From Clostridium_AD sp050717635 (GTDB lineage: Bacteria; Bacillota; Clostridia; Clostridiales; Clostridiaceae): a DNA stretch of 64,000 nt. Location: contig NZ_JBOITO010000030.1 of the NCBI RefSeq assembly GCF_050717635.1, positions 186,001-250,000 on the forward strand, given 5' to 3'. The notes under the pieces were generated by a model. That model saw nothing but the letters and a program-made list of their open reading frames with translations. It had not been told where the DNA came from and did not search any database. Position 1 is the stretch's first letter, and each line of letters begins with the position of its first letter. Position numbers and translations under genes: made by a program. Shown here in pieces: positions 26,143 to 35,811 of the stretch.

Positions 26143-26236
26143 AATGTGATCTCCTTTCGAAATTTTATTTTTGCAAGTTTATTCTCACTTAAATATGAAA
26201 TCATGTCATTTTCCCCTTAATTTGTATAATTGTCAT
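26136..26236 (-). other. Two tiny overlapping reading frames upstream of fchA
   Basis: A strong GGGAGGAG site lies 5 bases before an ATG (26234-26236) that opens an 11-codon frame, MTIIQIKGKMT. Its stop overlaps a second ATG (ATGA) that opens a 22-codon frame running into the fchA start region. They may be a leader peptide pair for translational coupling, or the remnant of a lost gene. Coding is not proven. Confidence 0.35.
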
Positions 26237-26387
26237 AAGTTCTCCTCCCTACGCTACGTATTTTCTTATTAATATTATTATTCTTTATAACCTTGCAATA
26301 ATCCTCTTTAAAATCAGTTCATAATAGTATTAATATTATTAATTCGTTAATGAATTACTAAGGTGAACTGCTGAAACTTTAATCTAA

Positions 26388-27248
26388 CTAAGCTTTGGTT
26401 AATATAACTATTGAAGCTACTATGGTTATACTACCAATTATAATTCTAGCTGAAACAGGCTCCCCTAAAATTAGTATTCCTAGTAGAAGAGCAACAATTG
26501 GTTCAAGAGTACTAAAAATCGAAGCTTTGGATGGACCTATTATTCTAACCCCTTCTAAAAATGCTGTTAACGCCACCACTGTTGAAATAAATGCTAATAA
26601 TAAAATTGCCACAAGCGCATAAAAATGAATATGCATATTTAAATTGTTAGTAGTTATTGCAGCAGCAAACATCACAGTAGCAGATGCACATGAGATGTAA
26701 AAAGTTAAAACATAGCTATTAATAACCTTAATTTCCTTTAGAGATGAGCCTAGCACATATAATGAAAATAGTATTGCTGCCATACCTGCGAGTATTAGTC
26801 CTTTTAGATTAAAACTTTGGCTTCCCTTATCAATTAAAATAAAAATACCTATTGAAGACATAACCAAAGAAAGTATTTTTCTAGGGTACATCTTTTCTTT
26901 ATAAACCACATAAGAAAGTAGAGTAACAATAACAGGATATGTATATAAAATCATGGTTGCCATACCAATACTTATATAATTATAGGACATAAATAGGGTA
27001 GTAGACGTAAGTGTATATCCTAACACTCCTATTGTAAGGACTAAAAATAATTGTTTTTTAGTTAATTTAAACGATATACCCTTAGATCTTAAATAAAGAA
27101 AAACCATAATTGCTGCAAAAAAGAATCTTAGAAATAATGTAGTATAAGTATTTGCGCCTCCTCTATAGGATAATTTTGCAAGTATTGGCATGATTCCAAA
27201 AGCAACAGTAGATAAAACAATATATAGAATTCCTTTTATTTTTTCCAT
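26388..27248 (-). CDS. EamA/DMT superfamily membrane transporter
   Basis: A 286-residue membrane protein with about ten helices in two EamA repeats. It contains VLSTVAFGIMPILAKLSY at the start, the mid-protein SLVMSSIGIFILI, and the second-half signature SIFSTLEPIVALLLGILILGE. The family exports metabolites or amino acids; the substrate is unknown. It is monocistronic, with AGGGGGATTTGT before the ATG. Confidence 0.88.
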   Translation of the reverse strand: MEKIKGILYIVLSTVAFGIMPILAKLSYRGGANTYTTLFLRFFFAAIMVFLYLRSKGISFKLTKKQLFLVLTIGVLGYTLTSTTLFMSYNYISIGMATMILYTYPVIVTLLSYVVYKEKMYPRKILSLVMSSIGIFILIDKGSQSFNLKGLILAGMAAILFSLYVLGSSLKEIKVINSYVLTFYISCASATVMFAAAITTNNLNMHIHFYALVAILLLAFISTVVALTAFLEGVRIIGPSKASIFSTLEPIVALLLGILILGEPVSARIIIGSITIVASIVILTKA

Positions 27249-27363
27249 ACAAATCCCCCTTGTTTAAATACAAATAAAAATCTAGCTTTAATAACTACTA
27301 AAATTGTACCATTTTTATATAAAATTTTCATCTATAAATTTAATTAAATATATATTTAACCTT

Positions 27364-27407
27364 ATAAAACAAAACACCTATAAATTAATATAGGTGTTTT
27401 GTTTTAT
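27364..27407 (-). terminator. Terminator downstream of the nitroreductase gene
   Basis: Perfect 19-bp stem ATAAAACAAAACACCTATA / TATAGGTGTTTTGTTTTAT with a six-base loop. T-rich arms serve either direction. Confidence 0.8.
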
Positions 27408-27422
27408 CTATAACAAATTTTC

Positions 27423-27971
27423 TTATTTATCCTTAGTATAAGCATCATTCCAAGCATTCAAAAACACAAATTCTCTTACATCTTTTTTTTCATTATGTTC
27501 CTTGCTCTCAGCTATCTCTCCTACAGGGGTTAATGCAACAACTTTGTAATTTTGTGGTATGGACAATGTGTTTTTAATAATATCTTCATCAAGCGCCGCA
27601 ATCCAACATGTTCCATAGCCCTCATTGGTTGCCGATAATATAAAATGCTCCATAGCTATAGCACTATCCACTAGATAGTACTCTTTGTCTTCTACTTCTC
27701 CAGAAGATTCTGGGTTTGCCACTATAATTGCAGTTATTGGTGCTTCTATTATTGACTGAGCTGCTGAATTATCCTTATTCATTATTGCTCTAGATATTTG
27801 TTCTAGTTTTGTTTTATCATTTACTAGAATAAATTTGTAAGAAGTATTATTCTTCCATGAAGGCGACATCATAGCTGCGTTGATCATTCTATCTAATTTA
27901 TCTGTATTTATGGGGGTATTTTTAAATTTTTTAATACTTTTTCTTGTTTTGACTACATCATAAAAATCCAT
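27423..27971 (-). CDS. Nitroreductase family protein
   Basis: An FMN-dependent NAD(P)H oxidoreductase of 182 residues. It has the opening VVKTRKSIKKFKNTPI, the FMN-binding AAMMSPSWKNNTSYKFILV, and the later GYGTCWIAALDED. The family reduces nitroaromatics, quinones or flavins; the natural substrate is unknown. It has its own terminator and no clear operon partner. Confidence 0.9.
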   Translation of the reverse strand: MDFYDVVKTRKSIKKFKNTPINTDKLDRMINAAMMSPSWKNNTSYKFILVNDKTKLEQISRAIMNKDNSAAQSIIEAPITAIIVANPESSGEVEDKEYYLVDSAIAMEHFILSATNEGYGTCWIAALDEDIIKNTLSIPQNYKVVALTPVGEIAESKEHNEKKDVREFVFLNAWNDAYTKDK

Positions 27972-28023
27972 ATAATCACACTCCTTTAATTTTAGTATGT
28001 GTAATTATTAATAAATAATGTAG

Positions 28024-29127
28024 TTATTTTTTTAGTATATCATTATATATTTTAAAATATTTTTTTTGAAATTTATCTATAGTAAATTTTTTCATAACAA
28101 TGTTATATAAATTTTCACCTTTTACTTTTAAATTATTTCTATCTATATACACTTTTTTCATAGTTTCATAAATATTTTCACTATTTTTGTGTTTTATTTT
28201 ATATCCACTATTTTCATCCAATATACACTCTAAATCTCCCACTTCAGTATATATCAAGGATTTTTTTACAATTCCCGATTCTAAAACCGTTAAAGGTGGC
28301 GCTCCACCTTCACTTAAAGATGCCAAAACACTTACATTTGCGGAGTTTATATAATCTATTGGATTGGTCACATTTCCAACCATAATAACTTTTTTTTCTA
28401 GTTTTAATTCTACTACTAACTTTTCCAACTCATTTCGCAAATCACCATCACCAACTAAAAGCAATTTTACATCATGGAACTCATGTGATAATTTTTTAAA
28501 GGCTAGTATGACTTCCTTATGATTTTTTATAGGATGGAACCTTGCTACCATAACATATACAAAATCCTGCTGGTTTAAATTCAAACTATCTCGTATATTC
28601 TCTGGGTTAATCACTATGCTAAAGCCTGTTATCTCTAATCCATTATTTACAACTGATTTACCTCCAGTAATTTTTTTTTCTTCCAATAAATGCTTTAAGT
28701 TATTTGATACACAAATATAATTATCAAAACTCTTTAAACCTAGAATACTCAAAGGTGTAAAAAAAATATATTTCATCTTATTGTTAAGAAAATCATACCT
28801 AAAATCACTGTGAACTACAGCTACCGTTGGTATACTTATTTTTCTTTTCAAAATTAAATGCATTAGGAAGGGTTTTGCTCCATGGAAACTCACTATACTT
28901 ATTGAGTTATTTCTTATAAAACGAACTAAGTCCATGTTATTTAATTTTCTACTAAATAGTTCAAAGCTAACATCCATAGCTTTAACTTTTGAGTAAAGCG
29001 GTCCTTCTCCCAAACAACCAATTATATTCTCAAAGTTTTTATTAGATTTGCTGCATATGTTTAATACGTGATTTCCACCACCACCATTATCATTACCAGA
29101 TATGATATGCAAAACTTTAATATGCAT
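28024..29127 (-). CDS. GT4-family glycosyltransferase
   Basis: A 367-residue GT-B-fold enzyme. The N-terminal domain starts KVLHIISGNDNGGGGNHVL. The C-terminal GT4 domain (PF00534) has VMVARFHPIKNHKEVILAF, VGDGDLRNELEKL and the nucleotide-sugar glutamate motif SLSEGGAPPLTVLESG. It likely adds a sugar to a lipid-linked surface polysaccharide on the inner membrane face. It follows the WecG/TagA-like gene by ~20 bases, so the two are co-transcribed. Confidence 0.88.
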   Translation of the reverse strand: MHIKVLHIISGNDNGGGGNHVLNICSKSNKNFENIIGCLGEGPLYSKVKAMDVSFELFSRKLNNMDLVRFIRNNSISIVSFHGAKPFLMHLILKRKISIPTVAVVHSDFRYDFLNNKMKYIFFTPLSILGLKSFDNYICVSNNLKHLLEEKKITGGKSVVNNGLEITGFSIVINPENIRDSLNLNQQDFVYVMVARFHPIKNHKEVILAFKKLSHEFHDVKLLLVGDGDLRNELEKLVVELKLEKKVIMVGNVTNPIDYINSANVSVLASLSEGGAPPLTVLESGIVKKSLIYTEVGDLECILDENSGYKIKHKNSENIYETMKKVYIDRNNLKVKGENLYNIVMKKFTIDKFQKKYFKIYNDILKK

Positions 29128-29147
29128 CTCCTCCTTCTGAAAATCTC

Positions 29148-29867
29148 TTATTTAGCTTTATGCTTATCTTTTATAACCATTGTGATAAATTTAGGTATAG
29201 ATGACAGTCTTTTAATCCTATATGGTTCCTTTGCAACTCTATATAGCCATTCCATCCCTATATTTATCATCCACTTAGGTGCACGTTTGAGATTACCAGC
29301 TATAATATCAAAACTTCCTCCAACTCCCATAAATACGCTACAAGGAAGTCTATTCATATATTTAGCTATAAACATTTCTTGTCTAGGACATCCCATTGCA
29401 ACAAACAGCACTTTCGGATTAACTTCTTCTATTTCCTTTAATATATCCTCACAATTGTCCATTTCAAAATATCCATCATGACTACCTAAAATATCTAATT
29501 TTCTATATTTGGTTCTCAAATTAATATTACACATATCAACAGTTTCTTTTGTAGCTCCTAACAAATATATCCCTTGGTTTTCTTTTTCGCATTTTTTCAC
29601 AATCCGATCCATAAGTTCTATCCCAGCAATTTTTTCTTTCACTGGTTCGTCTACAATTCTTGAACATATTACTGTGCTAATTCCGTCTGGAATGATTATT
29701 GAATTTTTACTAGTGAAATTATCTAATAATACATTATTTTGCAGTCCATTAAGGAGCACTTCTGGATTTCCTGAAACAATATGTACTTTTTCAAAATCAT
29801 CTATACTTTTAAGTAATTCTTCTATATCGCCATTAAAAATCTGGTACTGAAATATTCTGGTTGTCAT
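29148..29867 (-). CDS. tagA: WecG/TagA/CpsF family glycosyltransferase
   Basis: A 239-residue GT26 enzyme. In relatives it adds N-acetylmannosamine(-uronate) to undecaprenyl-PP-GlcNAc in teichoic-acid linkage or polysaccharide synthesis. Family motifs: NSIIIPDGISTVICSR, YLLGATKETVDMC, PKVLFVAMGCPRQEMFIAKYM, and GVGGSFDIIAGNLKRAPKWM. GGAGGGG precedes the ATG. It is first of a two-gene unit with the GT4 enzyme. Symbol by family resemblance only. Confidence 0.88.
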   Translation of the reverse strand: MTTRIFQYQIFNGDIEELLKSIDDFEKVHIVSGNPEVLLNGLQNNVLLDNFTSKNSIIIPDGISTVICSRIVDEPVKEKIAGIELMDRIVKKCEKENQGIYLLGATKETVDMCNINLRTKYRKLDILGSHDGYFEMDNCEDILKEIEEVNPKVLFVAMGCPRQEMFIAKYMNRLPCSVFMGVGGSFDIIAGNLKRAPKWMINIGMEWLYRVAKEPYRIKRLSSIPKFITMVIKDKHKAK

Positions 29868-30161
29868 AAAACCCCTCCACGTAATCTACACTTTGTAGAT
29901 GCTTTTTATCCCTGTTTATGCAATAATAATATCATATTTTATTACCTATCACAATAACCCTAGCACCAATGGTTAAGTCAACACAAATACTACATATATT
30001 ATTTGTATTAATTTAAAGGATTTATATATATTAAGTAGAATACTTATCAATAGGATTGTTTATTGGAAAAAAATCATTAAAGTTTCAATCTTACTTTAAG
30101 TTAAATATACAAAGTAACTGCCATGGCGCTTTGTAAAAAATGGAAAGGGGCAATTAGAATT
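29868..30161. other. Intergenic region between tagA-like and CWB2 genes
   Basis: 294 bases, divergent arrangement. It contains the small palindrome ATCTACA-CTT-TGTAGAT (29884-29900) just upstream of the tagA-like start. No convincing promoter boxes or other features were seen. Confidence 0.5.
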
Positions 30162-31169
30162 ATGAATAAAAAAACAAAAGGTTTATTTGCACTAAGCTTA
30201 ACATTTGCTATGCTACTTACAACTGTAGTATATAGAAGTACAGCCTCAGCAGTGACAGTATTAGGAGGAGATAACAGGTATGCTACCGCTCTAGAAATTG
30301 TAAAGGATGGTTGGGCAGCAGGTACAGCCAAAAATGTAGTTATCGCTTCAGGAATGGCATATGCAGATGCTCTTGCTGCCGCGCCTTTAGCATACCAAAA
30401 GGAAAAAGCACCTATACTATTAACAGAAAAAAGCAAACTAACCGCAGGAATTTCGGAAGAACTTGTGAGATTAGGAGTTGAAAATGTTTATATTGTCGGA
30501 GGTACTGGAGTTGTTTCACAAGCTGTAGAAAATGAACTGAAAAGTAAGGTTCCAACTGTTAAACGCATATCAGGAGTAAATAGATTTGAAACTTCTTTAG
30601 AAATAGCAAAGGAAGCATTCGGAATAAAACCCGTAGAAGTAGTTATTACAAATGGTTTATCTTATGCAGATGCTCTTTCAATTTCCTCAATAGCAGCTCA
30701 AAAGGGAATGCCAATACTACTTGTTAATAACAGAAGTGAATTATCAAAAATTCAAAAGAACTACATTGCAAACACAACAGTTTATGCAGTTGGCGGAACT
30801 GGAGTTCTAAGCGAATCAATTGTTAGCACAGCAAATGCTACTAGAATATCAGGAGATAACCGTTATGAAACAAACGCAGCAATACTTAAACAGTTTCCAC
30901 AAGATTATAGTAAGGTTTACATTGCAAAAGGTACAAACACTAATCTAGTAGATGCACTTGCAGGTTCAGCCCTTGCTGCTTTAGGCAACAATCCCATAGT
31001 CTTGGTTGATAAAAACAGTACAATTATCCCAACTTTAAAAGATGTTATAAAAGAAAATGTAGGTATGAGCAGCACAGAAGTTTTACTTGGTGGAACAGTC
31101 TCACAAACAGCAGCAGCTAATATCGAAGAATTAAAACCAGTACCTTTAAAGGTATTATCAATTGATTAA
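30162..31169 (+). CDS. Secreted cell-wall-binding (CWB2) repeat protein
   Basis: A 335-residue exported protein. It has a signal peptide (MNKKTKGLFALSLTFAMLL, cleavage probably after STASA), then three CWB2 repeats (PF04122). Each has a GGDNRYATALEIVK-like or SGVNRFETSLEIAK-like start and an ADALAAAPLA / VYIVGGTGVVS-like block. In Clostridioides difficile such triple repeats hold S-layer proteins to the cell-wall polymer PSII. Here there is no extra functional domain, so it may be a bare wall-binding protein. I use the ATG at 30162, after AAAGGGG; the frame opens at 30123. It is the only plus-strand gene in the polysaccharide region. Confidence 0.9.
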   Translation: MNKKTKGLFALSLTFAMLLTTVVYRSTASAVTVLGGDNRYATALEIVKDGWAAGTAKNVVIASGMAYADALAAAPLAYQKEKAPILLTEKSKLTAGISEELVRLGVENVYIVGGTGVVSQAVENELKSKVPTVKRISGVNRFETSLEIAKEAFGIKPVEVVITNGLSYADALSISSIAAQKGMPILLVNNRSELSKIQKNYIANTTVYAVGGTGVLSESIVSTANATRISGDNRYETNAAILKQFPQDYSKVYIAKGTNTNLVDALAGSALAALGNNPIVLVDKNSTIIPTLKDVIKENVGMSSTEVLLGGTVSQTAAANIEELKPVPLKVLSID

Positions 31170-31177
31170 TAAAATTC

Positions 31178-31218
31178 ACAAGAGGGTATATCTTAGATAT
31201 ACCCTCTTGTTTTGTGTT
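31178..31218 (+). terminator. Terminator of the CWB2 gene
   Basis: Perfect 15-bp stem ACAAGAGGGTATATC / GATATACCCTCTTGT with a three-base loop, then TTTTGTGTTTTT. Confidence 0.88.
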
Positions 31219-31281
31219 TTTAAACTTATTAAATATCGTATTATAATTATGATATTCATCAAATAATGTTTCTCTCATATA

Positions 31282-32562
31282 TCACCTTGTACGAGGGTTT
31301 AATAGTGCTTCTGCAGTAGCTAGTAGAAACCAAAAATATGTTGTTGCTTTAGGCACAAAAAATAAATTATCTGATAAATTCATAAATAGAAAAGCAATCA
31401 AACTTGCCATTACACCCATATAAAATGGTTTATGGAACGTATCTTTCGTTTTTATATACAATTTTCTAATTCTAAGAAGTGCCGCTATTACTACACCTAA
31501 AAAAGAAGCTATTCCGATTATACCCAGCTCACTTTGTACTTTTAAATATGAATTATGAGCTGGAAAATTCCGATATGAATAATATCTAAGTTCCTTATAC
31601 TTAAATATATATTCATTATACCTGGTAACGAAATTTCCGTTACCAACACCTAAAATCGGATGTTCCTTTATCATCATTAAAGCTGTTTTCCAAAGCTTAA
31701 TTCTTATTACATTTCCCGACATATCTGTAATGCTTTTAATTCTTTGAAAAACAGAAGGAATAAAGCAAATTATAACACCAAAGCCGCCAAGAGCAAAAAT
31801 CAACTTATAGCTATAAATTACCGTAAGTACTAATAATCCAAGTACAAAACCTAGTTCTGCATTTCTTGAATATGTCATAAGTATATTTGTAAGTATTAAT
31901 AATGAGAGTAATATATAAATTATTTTCTTATACTTATTTTTTTCATAAACTCCTAACATAATTACAGGAAAAATTATTAATATTAAATAAGCACCGTAAG
32001 CATTGGGGTTATAAAGTGTAGCAGCTATCCTTACACTTTTACCAGATTCATATGCTGTTAAAAATTGTCCCTCCAATGCAAACCCAGTGAAATACTGCAC
32101 AATGCCTATAGAGCATAAAACAAAAGAAGTAACTACATAACATTTAAGCAAGATATTTATTTTTTTCTTATTATTCAGCTCATATTTTATAATAAAATAC
32201 ATAAATATGTAAGTTAGAAATCTAGCACTTTCTGTTAATGCTAATTTTTTATCTAATGCATAAATAGTAGATACAAGCATCATAGCAAATAATATCACCA
32301 GAAATATACTAAGTTTTTCTGTGAAGAAATCTATAATTCCATTAATAAAATTTTCTCTAACTTTCTTTGACACTACTAAATTAATTAAGTAAACAAAAAT
32401 TATTAATACTAAAATCAAATCAGTATACGGTACTCCTTTAAACGCTATTCTTTGTGGAATCAAAGGTAATAACATAATATAAATACATGTTAATAAAAAT
32501 AATATATTTCGATAAAAAACCACTTGCGCACCCCATTTCAAATAATAGTCAATATATGGCAT
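31282..32562 (-). CDS. O-antigen ligase/polymerase-family membrane protein
   Basis: A 426-residue protein with about ten to twelve membrane helices, of the O-antigen ligase/Wzy family (PF04932). The signature region is TLYNPNAYGAYLILIIFPV (about 185-203) and, after a large outer loop, GVGNGNFVTRYNEY followed by HNSYLKVQSELGIIG. These proteins polymerise or ligate lipid-linked glycans outside the membrane. Gram-positive members usually act as polysaccharide polymerases or glycan transferases. No T-run terminator follows. Confidence 0.85.
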   Translation of the reverse strand: MPYIDYYLKWGAQVVFYRNILFLLTCIYIMLLPLIPQRIAFKGVPYTDLILVLIIFVYLINLVVSKKVRENFINGIIDFFTEKLSIFLVILFAMMLVSTIYALDKKLALTESARFLTYIFMYFIIKYELNNKKKINILLKCYVVTSFVLCSIGIVQYFTGFALEGQFLTAYESGKSVRIAATLYNPNAYGAYLILIIFPVIMLGVYEKNKYKKIIYILLSLLILTNILMTYSRNAELGFVLGLLVLTVIYSYKLIFALGGFGVIICFIPSVFQRIKSITDMSGNVIRIKLWKTALMMIKEHPILGVGNGNFVTRYNEYIFKYKELRYYSYRNFPAHNSYLKVQSELGIIGIASFLGVVIAALLRIRKLYIKTKDTFHKPFYMGVMASLIAFLFMNLSDNLFFVPKATTYFWFLLATAEALLNPRTR

Positions 32563-32635
32563 TCTTATTTTTACAACGTATAGCTACCATATGTAACCAT
32601 ATTATTATATCCTAAATCTTAATATTTGTATAATT

Positions 32636-32673
32636 AAAAAAGGCTCAACAATTAATAATTGTTAAGCCTTTTT
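32636..32673 (-). terminator. Terminator of the galU/cps unit
   Basis: Stem AAAAAGGCTCAACAATT / AATTGTTAAGCCTTTTT with one mismatch, followed on the minus strand by TTTTTT. It lies ~17 bases beyond galU. Confidence 0.88.
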
Positions 32674-32689
32674 ATCTATCATAGCAATT

Positions 32690-33601
32690 CTAACCTTTAT
32701 CTTTATCGCACTTATTATAAATCTCTTTAAACATATCATTATCCTTAATAGTTAAAAGGTATTTCATAAAAGCTTCTTTTAGATCATCCCTTTTAAGTGC
32801 ATATTCCACAGTTGCTTCTAAAAAACCTTCTTTATCTCCTACATCATATCTTCTACCCTCAAAATTATAAGCGTACATATCTTCCTCTGATATAAGGGTC
32901 TTTAAAGCATCCGTAAGTTGTATTTCTCCACCCTTACCAGGCTTAGTATTTTCTAAAATATCAAATATTCTAGGTGTTATTATATATCTACCCAAAATAG
33001 CAACATTGGATGGTGATTCGCTCTGCTTAGGCTTTTCTATAACATTATTAACTTTATAAACTCTATCTGCTATATGTGTTCCATCTACTATACCGTATTT
33101 AGAAACTTGGTCTAATGGAACTTTTTGAACTCCTAAAATTGAAGTTTGATGTTCTTCGTAACAATCCATAAGTTGTTTTAGGCAAGGCACTTCACTATCT
33201 ACTACATCATCACCTAACATTACAGCAAAAGGTTCATTACCAACAAAAGTTTTAGCACAGTTTATAGCATGGCCTAGCCCTTTAGGTTCTTTCTGCCTTA
33301 TGTAATAAATATTTGCCATATTAGATATATCTCTAACCATTTTTAAGACTTCGTCCTTACCAGTTTGCTCTAATTGTAATTCAAGTTCAATGGACTTATC
33401 AAAATGGTCTTCTATTGCCCTTTTATTTCTTCCTGTAATAATTAATATTTCCTCAATTCCAGATGCAACTGCTTCTTCAATAATATACTGTATTGTTGGT
33501 TTATCAACAATTGGTAACATCTCTTTAGGTTGAGACTTTGTAGCTGGTAAAAATCTTGTACCAAGTCCTGCTGCTGGTATTATAGCTTTTTTTACTCTCA
33601 T
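32690..33601 (-). CDS. galU: UTP-glucose-1-phosphate uridylyltransferase
   Basis: Makes UDP-glucose from glucose-1-phosphate and UTP, the sugar donor for polysaccharides and glycolipids. The ~303-residue protein starts MRVKKAIIPAAGLGTRFLP and has ATKSQPKEMLPIVDKPTIQY, GLGHAINCAKTFVG, MLGDDVVD and GKGGEIQLTDAL. I use the ATG at 33599-33601, 8 bases after GAGGGGAG. It works with the phosphoglucomutase at 37 kb, which supplies glucose-1-phosphate. Confidence 0.96.
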   Translation of the reverse strand: MRVKKAIIPAAGLGTRFLPATKSQPKEMLPIVDKPTIQYIIEEAVASGIEEILIITGRNKRAIEDHFDKSIELELQLEQTGKDEVLKMVRDISNMANIYYIRQKEPKGLGHAINCAKTFVGNEPFAVMLGDDVVDSEVPCLKQLMDCYEEHQTSILGVQKVPLDQVSKYGIVDGTHIADRVYKVNNVIEKPKQSESPSNVAILGRYIITPRIFDILENTKPGKGGEIQLTDALKTLISEEDMYAYNFEGRRYDVGDKEGFLEATVEYALKRDDLKEAFMKYLLTIKDNDMFKEIYNKCDKDKG

Positions 33602-33651
33602 AGTTATTCTCCCCTCAAATAGCATAATTCTAGATTAAATCTCATTTCAAC

Positions 33652-34422
33652 TTATTTGAACATATTAAAAAGCGAAAATTTTCGTTTTTTAAGGTTTAGC
33701 TCTAAAAAGTCCATAATTGAAACATTGTTAATAATATTAGTTTCATTTTGTAAAATCCAGTTATATAACTCTTCATTACTTTTCTTTATTAGTTCGTAAC
33801 CATCCTTTAGTCTTGTCTTTCTGCTTGTAATATTATGTCCATCACTGCCCAAAATATGTATCATATTCCCTTTTACAAAGTCTTGCGCAGTCTTTTTCAC
33901 TTCTTTACCATAATCTCCTAATAAACTTCCAACATTTGTTTGCATAAGTACACCTTGTTTTATCAAATTAGTAGCCAAATCATGATTTTGCATAATCTTA
34001 TAATTTCTCTCTGGATGAGCTAAAATAGGTTTAGCTCCAAGTAACATTAATTCATAAAATATATCTTCAGTATACATAGGAAATTGTCCCATAGGAAGTT
34101 CAATTAATAAATACTCTGTATCATTAATTCCCCAAATTTTTTTTTCCTTATACAGCTTCGGTAAACTGGGATGCATGTAAATTTCCAGCCCAGATAAAAT
34201 TTTTATACTTAAATTTTCTTCTCTAGTTTCTAAAACAAGTTCTTCTAGTTTTTTAATATATTTTTCACAACTAATTTCAAATTCTTCCGTTATAAAATGA
34301 GGTGTTGCACATATATATTCTACACCTTCACTCTCTGCATTTTTCAACATTTGAAGAGACATGTCCAAGGTTTTTGCACCATCGTCAACTCCATAAATTA
34401 TATGACTGTGAAAATCTATCAT
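33652..34422 (-). CDS. cpsB: CpsB/CapC-type tyrosine-protein phosphatase
   Basis: A manganese-dependent PHP-fold phosphatase that removes phosphate from the CpsD tyrosine kinase. The 256 residues begin MIDFHSHIIYGVDDGAKT (metal-binding HSH and D), with CATPHF, EIYMHPSLP, LLIELPM, PILAHPERNY and GSDGHN as further metal ligands. It follows cpsD by 20 bases. Together with CapA and CpsD it controls chain length and export of capsule or exopolysaccharide. Confidence 0.93.
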   Translation of the reverse strand: MIDFHSHIIYGVDDGAKTLDMSLQMLKNAESEGVEYICATPHFITEEFEISCEKYIKKLEELVLETREENLSIKILSGLEIYMHPSLPKLYKEKKIWGINDTEYLLIELPMGQFPMYTEDIFYELMLLGAKPILAHPERNYKIMQNHDLATNLIKQGVLMQTNVGSLLGDYGKEVKKTAQDFVKGNMIHILGSDGHNITSRKTRLKDGYELIKKSNEELYNWILQNETNIINNVSIMDFLELNLKKRKFSLFNMFK

Positions 34423-34443
34423 AAACTTACACCTTCTAAACTT

Positions 34444-35127
34444 TTATTTTTCATTTCCATAATAGCCCTTATAATATTTTGCATAATAACCACTTGCTGC
34501 TTCAGGTACCTTGTTAAATACTATTCCCAGTACCTTTCCACCAACCTTGTCAATCGATAATTTTGCATCTATAACAGCATTTTTTTGGGCTTCACCATAA
34601 GAAGCTACAAAAATTACCCCATCTGCTATTGTAGATAAAATTTGTGCATCAGTTACGGCAAGAACTGGAGGTGCATCAATTAAAACTAAATCAAATTCAC
34701 CTTTTAGTTCTTCGATAAAATCTCTCATTTTTTTAGTTCCTAGTAACTCCGCTGGATTGGGTGGTATAGGACCACTGGTTAACACATAAAGATTATCTAT
34801 AGTTGTTTTAAATATACATTCTTGTTTTTTTACATTTTGAACCAATATATTTGTAAGTCCTGTAGTATTCGTAATTCCTATTTTCTTATGTATTGTAGGT
34901 TTTCTTAAATCGCAATCTAAAAGAATAACTTTTTTACCACTTTCAGCCATAGTTAGAGCTAAGTTTGCCATAACTGTAGATTTACCTTCACCAGGACCTG
35001 AGGAAGTAACTACGATAGATCTAATCTCTTTATCTAAGGAAGAGAATTGAATATTAGTTCTTAGTGTCCTAAAAGCTTCTGCCGATCTAGATTTTGGATT
35101 TTTTGATGTTACTAAATTTCTTAACAT
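34444..35127 (-). CDS. cpsD: CpsD/CapB-family BY-kinase (tyrosine autokinase)
   Basis: A bacterial tyrosine kinase of 227 residues. Walker A is SSGPGEGKST (about 42-51), A-prime LLDCDLRKP and Walker B LVLIDAPP. The C-terminus is a tyrosine cluster (SGYYAKYYKGYYGNEK) that autophosphorylates. It has no membrane segment and needs the separate activator CapA just upstream, the usual Firmicute split. Target of the CpsB phosphatase. Confidence 0.94.
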   Translation of the reverse strand: MLRNLVTSKNPKSRSAEAFRTLRTNIQFSSLDKEIRSIVVTSSGPGEGKSTVMANLALTMAESGKKVILLDCDLRKPTIHKKIGITNTTGLTNILVQNVKKQECIFKTTIDNLYVLTSGPIPPNPAELLGTKKMRDFIEELKGEFDLVLIDAPPVLAVTDAQILSTIADGVIFVASYGEAQKNAVIDAKLSIDKVGGKVLGIVFNKVPEAASGYYAKYYKGYYGNEK

Positions 35128-35139
35128 ATTCTCACCCTC

Positions 35140-35811
35140 CTATTGTTTATCTGAATTTAACGGAATAATTCCTATAACTGGTACTCCAGTTAACTTTTCT
35201 ATTTCTTCTTGATTTTTTACTGTATTATCTAAATATTCTAGTAAAAATGCAATGCCCATTGAAATCATAAGTCCAATAAAAAATGCAATAGCCATATTTA
35301 ATTTTGGATTGGGATTATCAGGTGAAGTAGGCAGTATTGCATCATCTAAGAGCTGTACATTATCTACTTTTTTTACATCAGTACTTATAACTTTTAATGA
35401 CTTAGCTAACTGATTTGCAATGTCCATAGCTTCTTTAGGGTCCTTAGATTTAACTGTTATAGTTAAAAATTCAGTATCTCCTTTAGGTGCTACTGTTACC
35501 ATCTGTTGAAGCTGACCTGGTTCTATTTTTAACTTAAGCGCTTCAATAACATGTTCTGAAACCCTTCTTGATTTAGTAAACTCACTGTAAGTTTTAACTA
35601 ATTTTTGGTACATAATTACATCATTGTAATTATCTTGTGATGGTTCAGATTTACTTTCTATTTTACCAATTATTACCGATATATCACTTTTATATGTAGG
35701 TGTAATAACAAAATAACTTAAAATTCCACTAAACACCGTTAATCCTACTGTGATTAAAATCACTAATAGCATCCTTTTTTTTATAATAGTAAAGTACTCC
35801 ATAAGTTCCAT
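35140..35811 (-). CDS. CapA/Wzz-type polysaccharide co-polymerase and kinase activator
   Basis: A 223-residue membrane protein with two helices (about 15-38 and 178-198) around an outside Wzz domain (PF02706: LVVILITVGLTVFSG-type start, DNPNPKLNMAIAFFIGLMISMG near the C-terminus). The cytoplasmic tail (NQEEIEKLTGVPVIGIIPL) should activate CpsD. The start overlaps the preceding TPR gene by one base; the ATG three codons on has a better-spaced GGAGGG site. Confidence 0.92.
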   Translation of the reverse strand: MELMEYFTIIKKRMLLVILITVGLTVFSGILSYFVITPTYKSDISVIIGKIESKSEPSQDNYNDVIMYQKLVKTYSEFTKSRRVSEHVIEALKLKIEPGQLQQMVTVAPKGDTEFLTITVKSKDPKEAMDIANQLAKSLKVISTDVKKVDNVQLLDDAILPTSPDNPNPKLNMAIAFFIGLMISMGIAFLLEYLDNTVKNQEEIEKLTGVPVIGIIPLNSDKQ

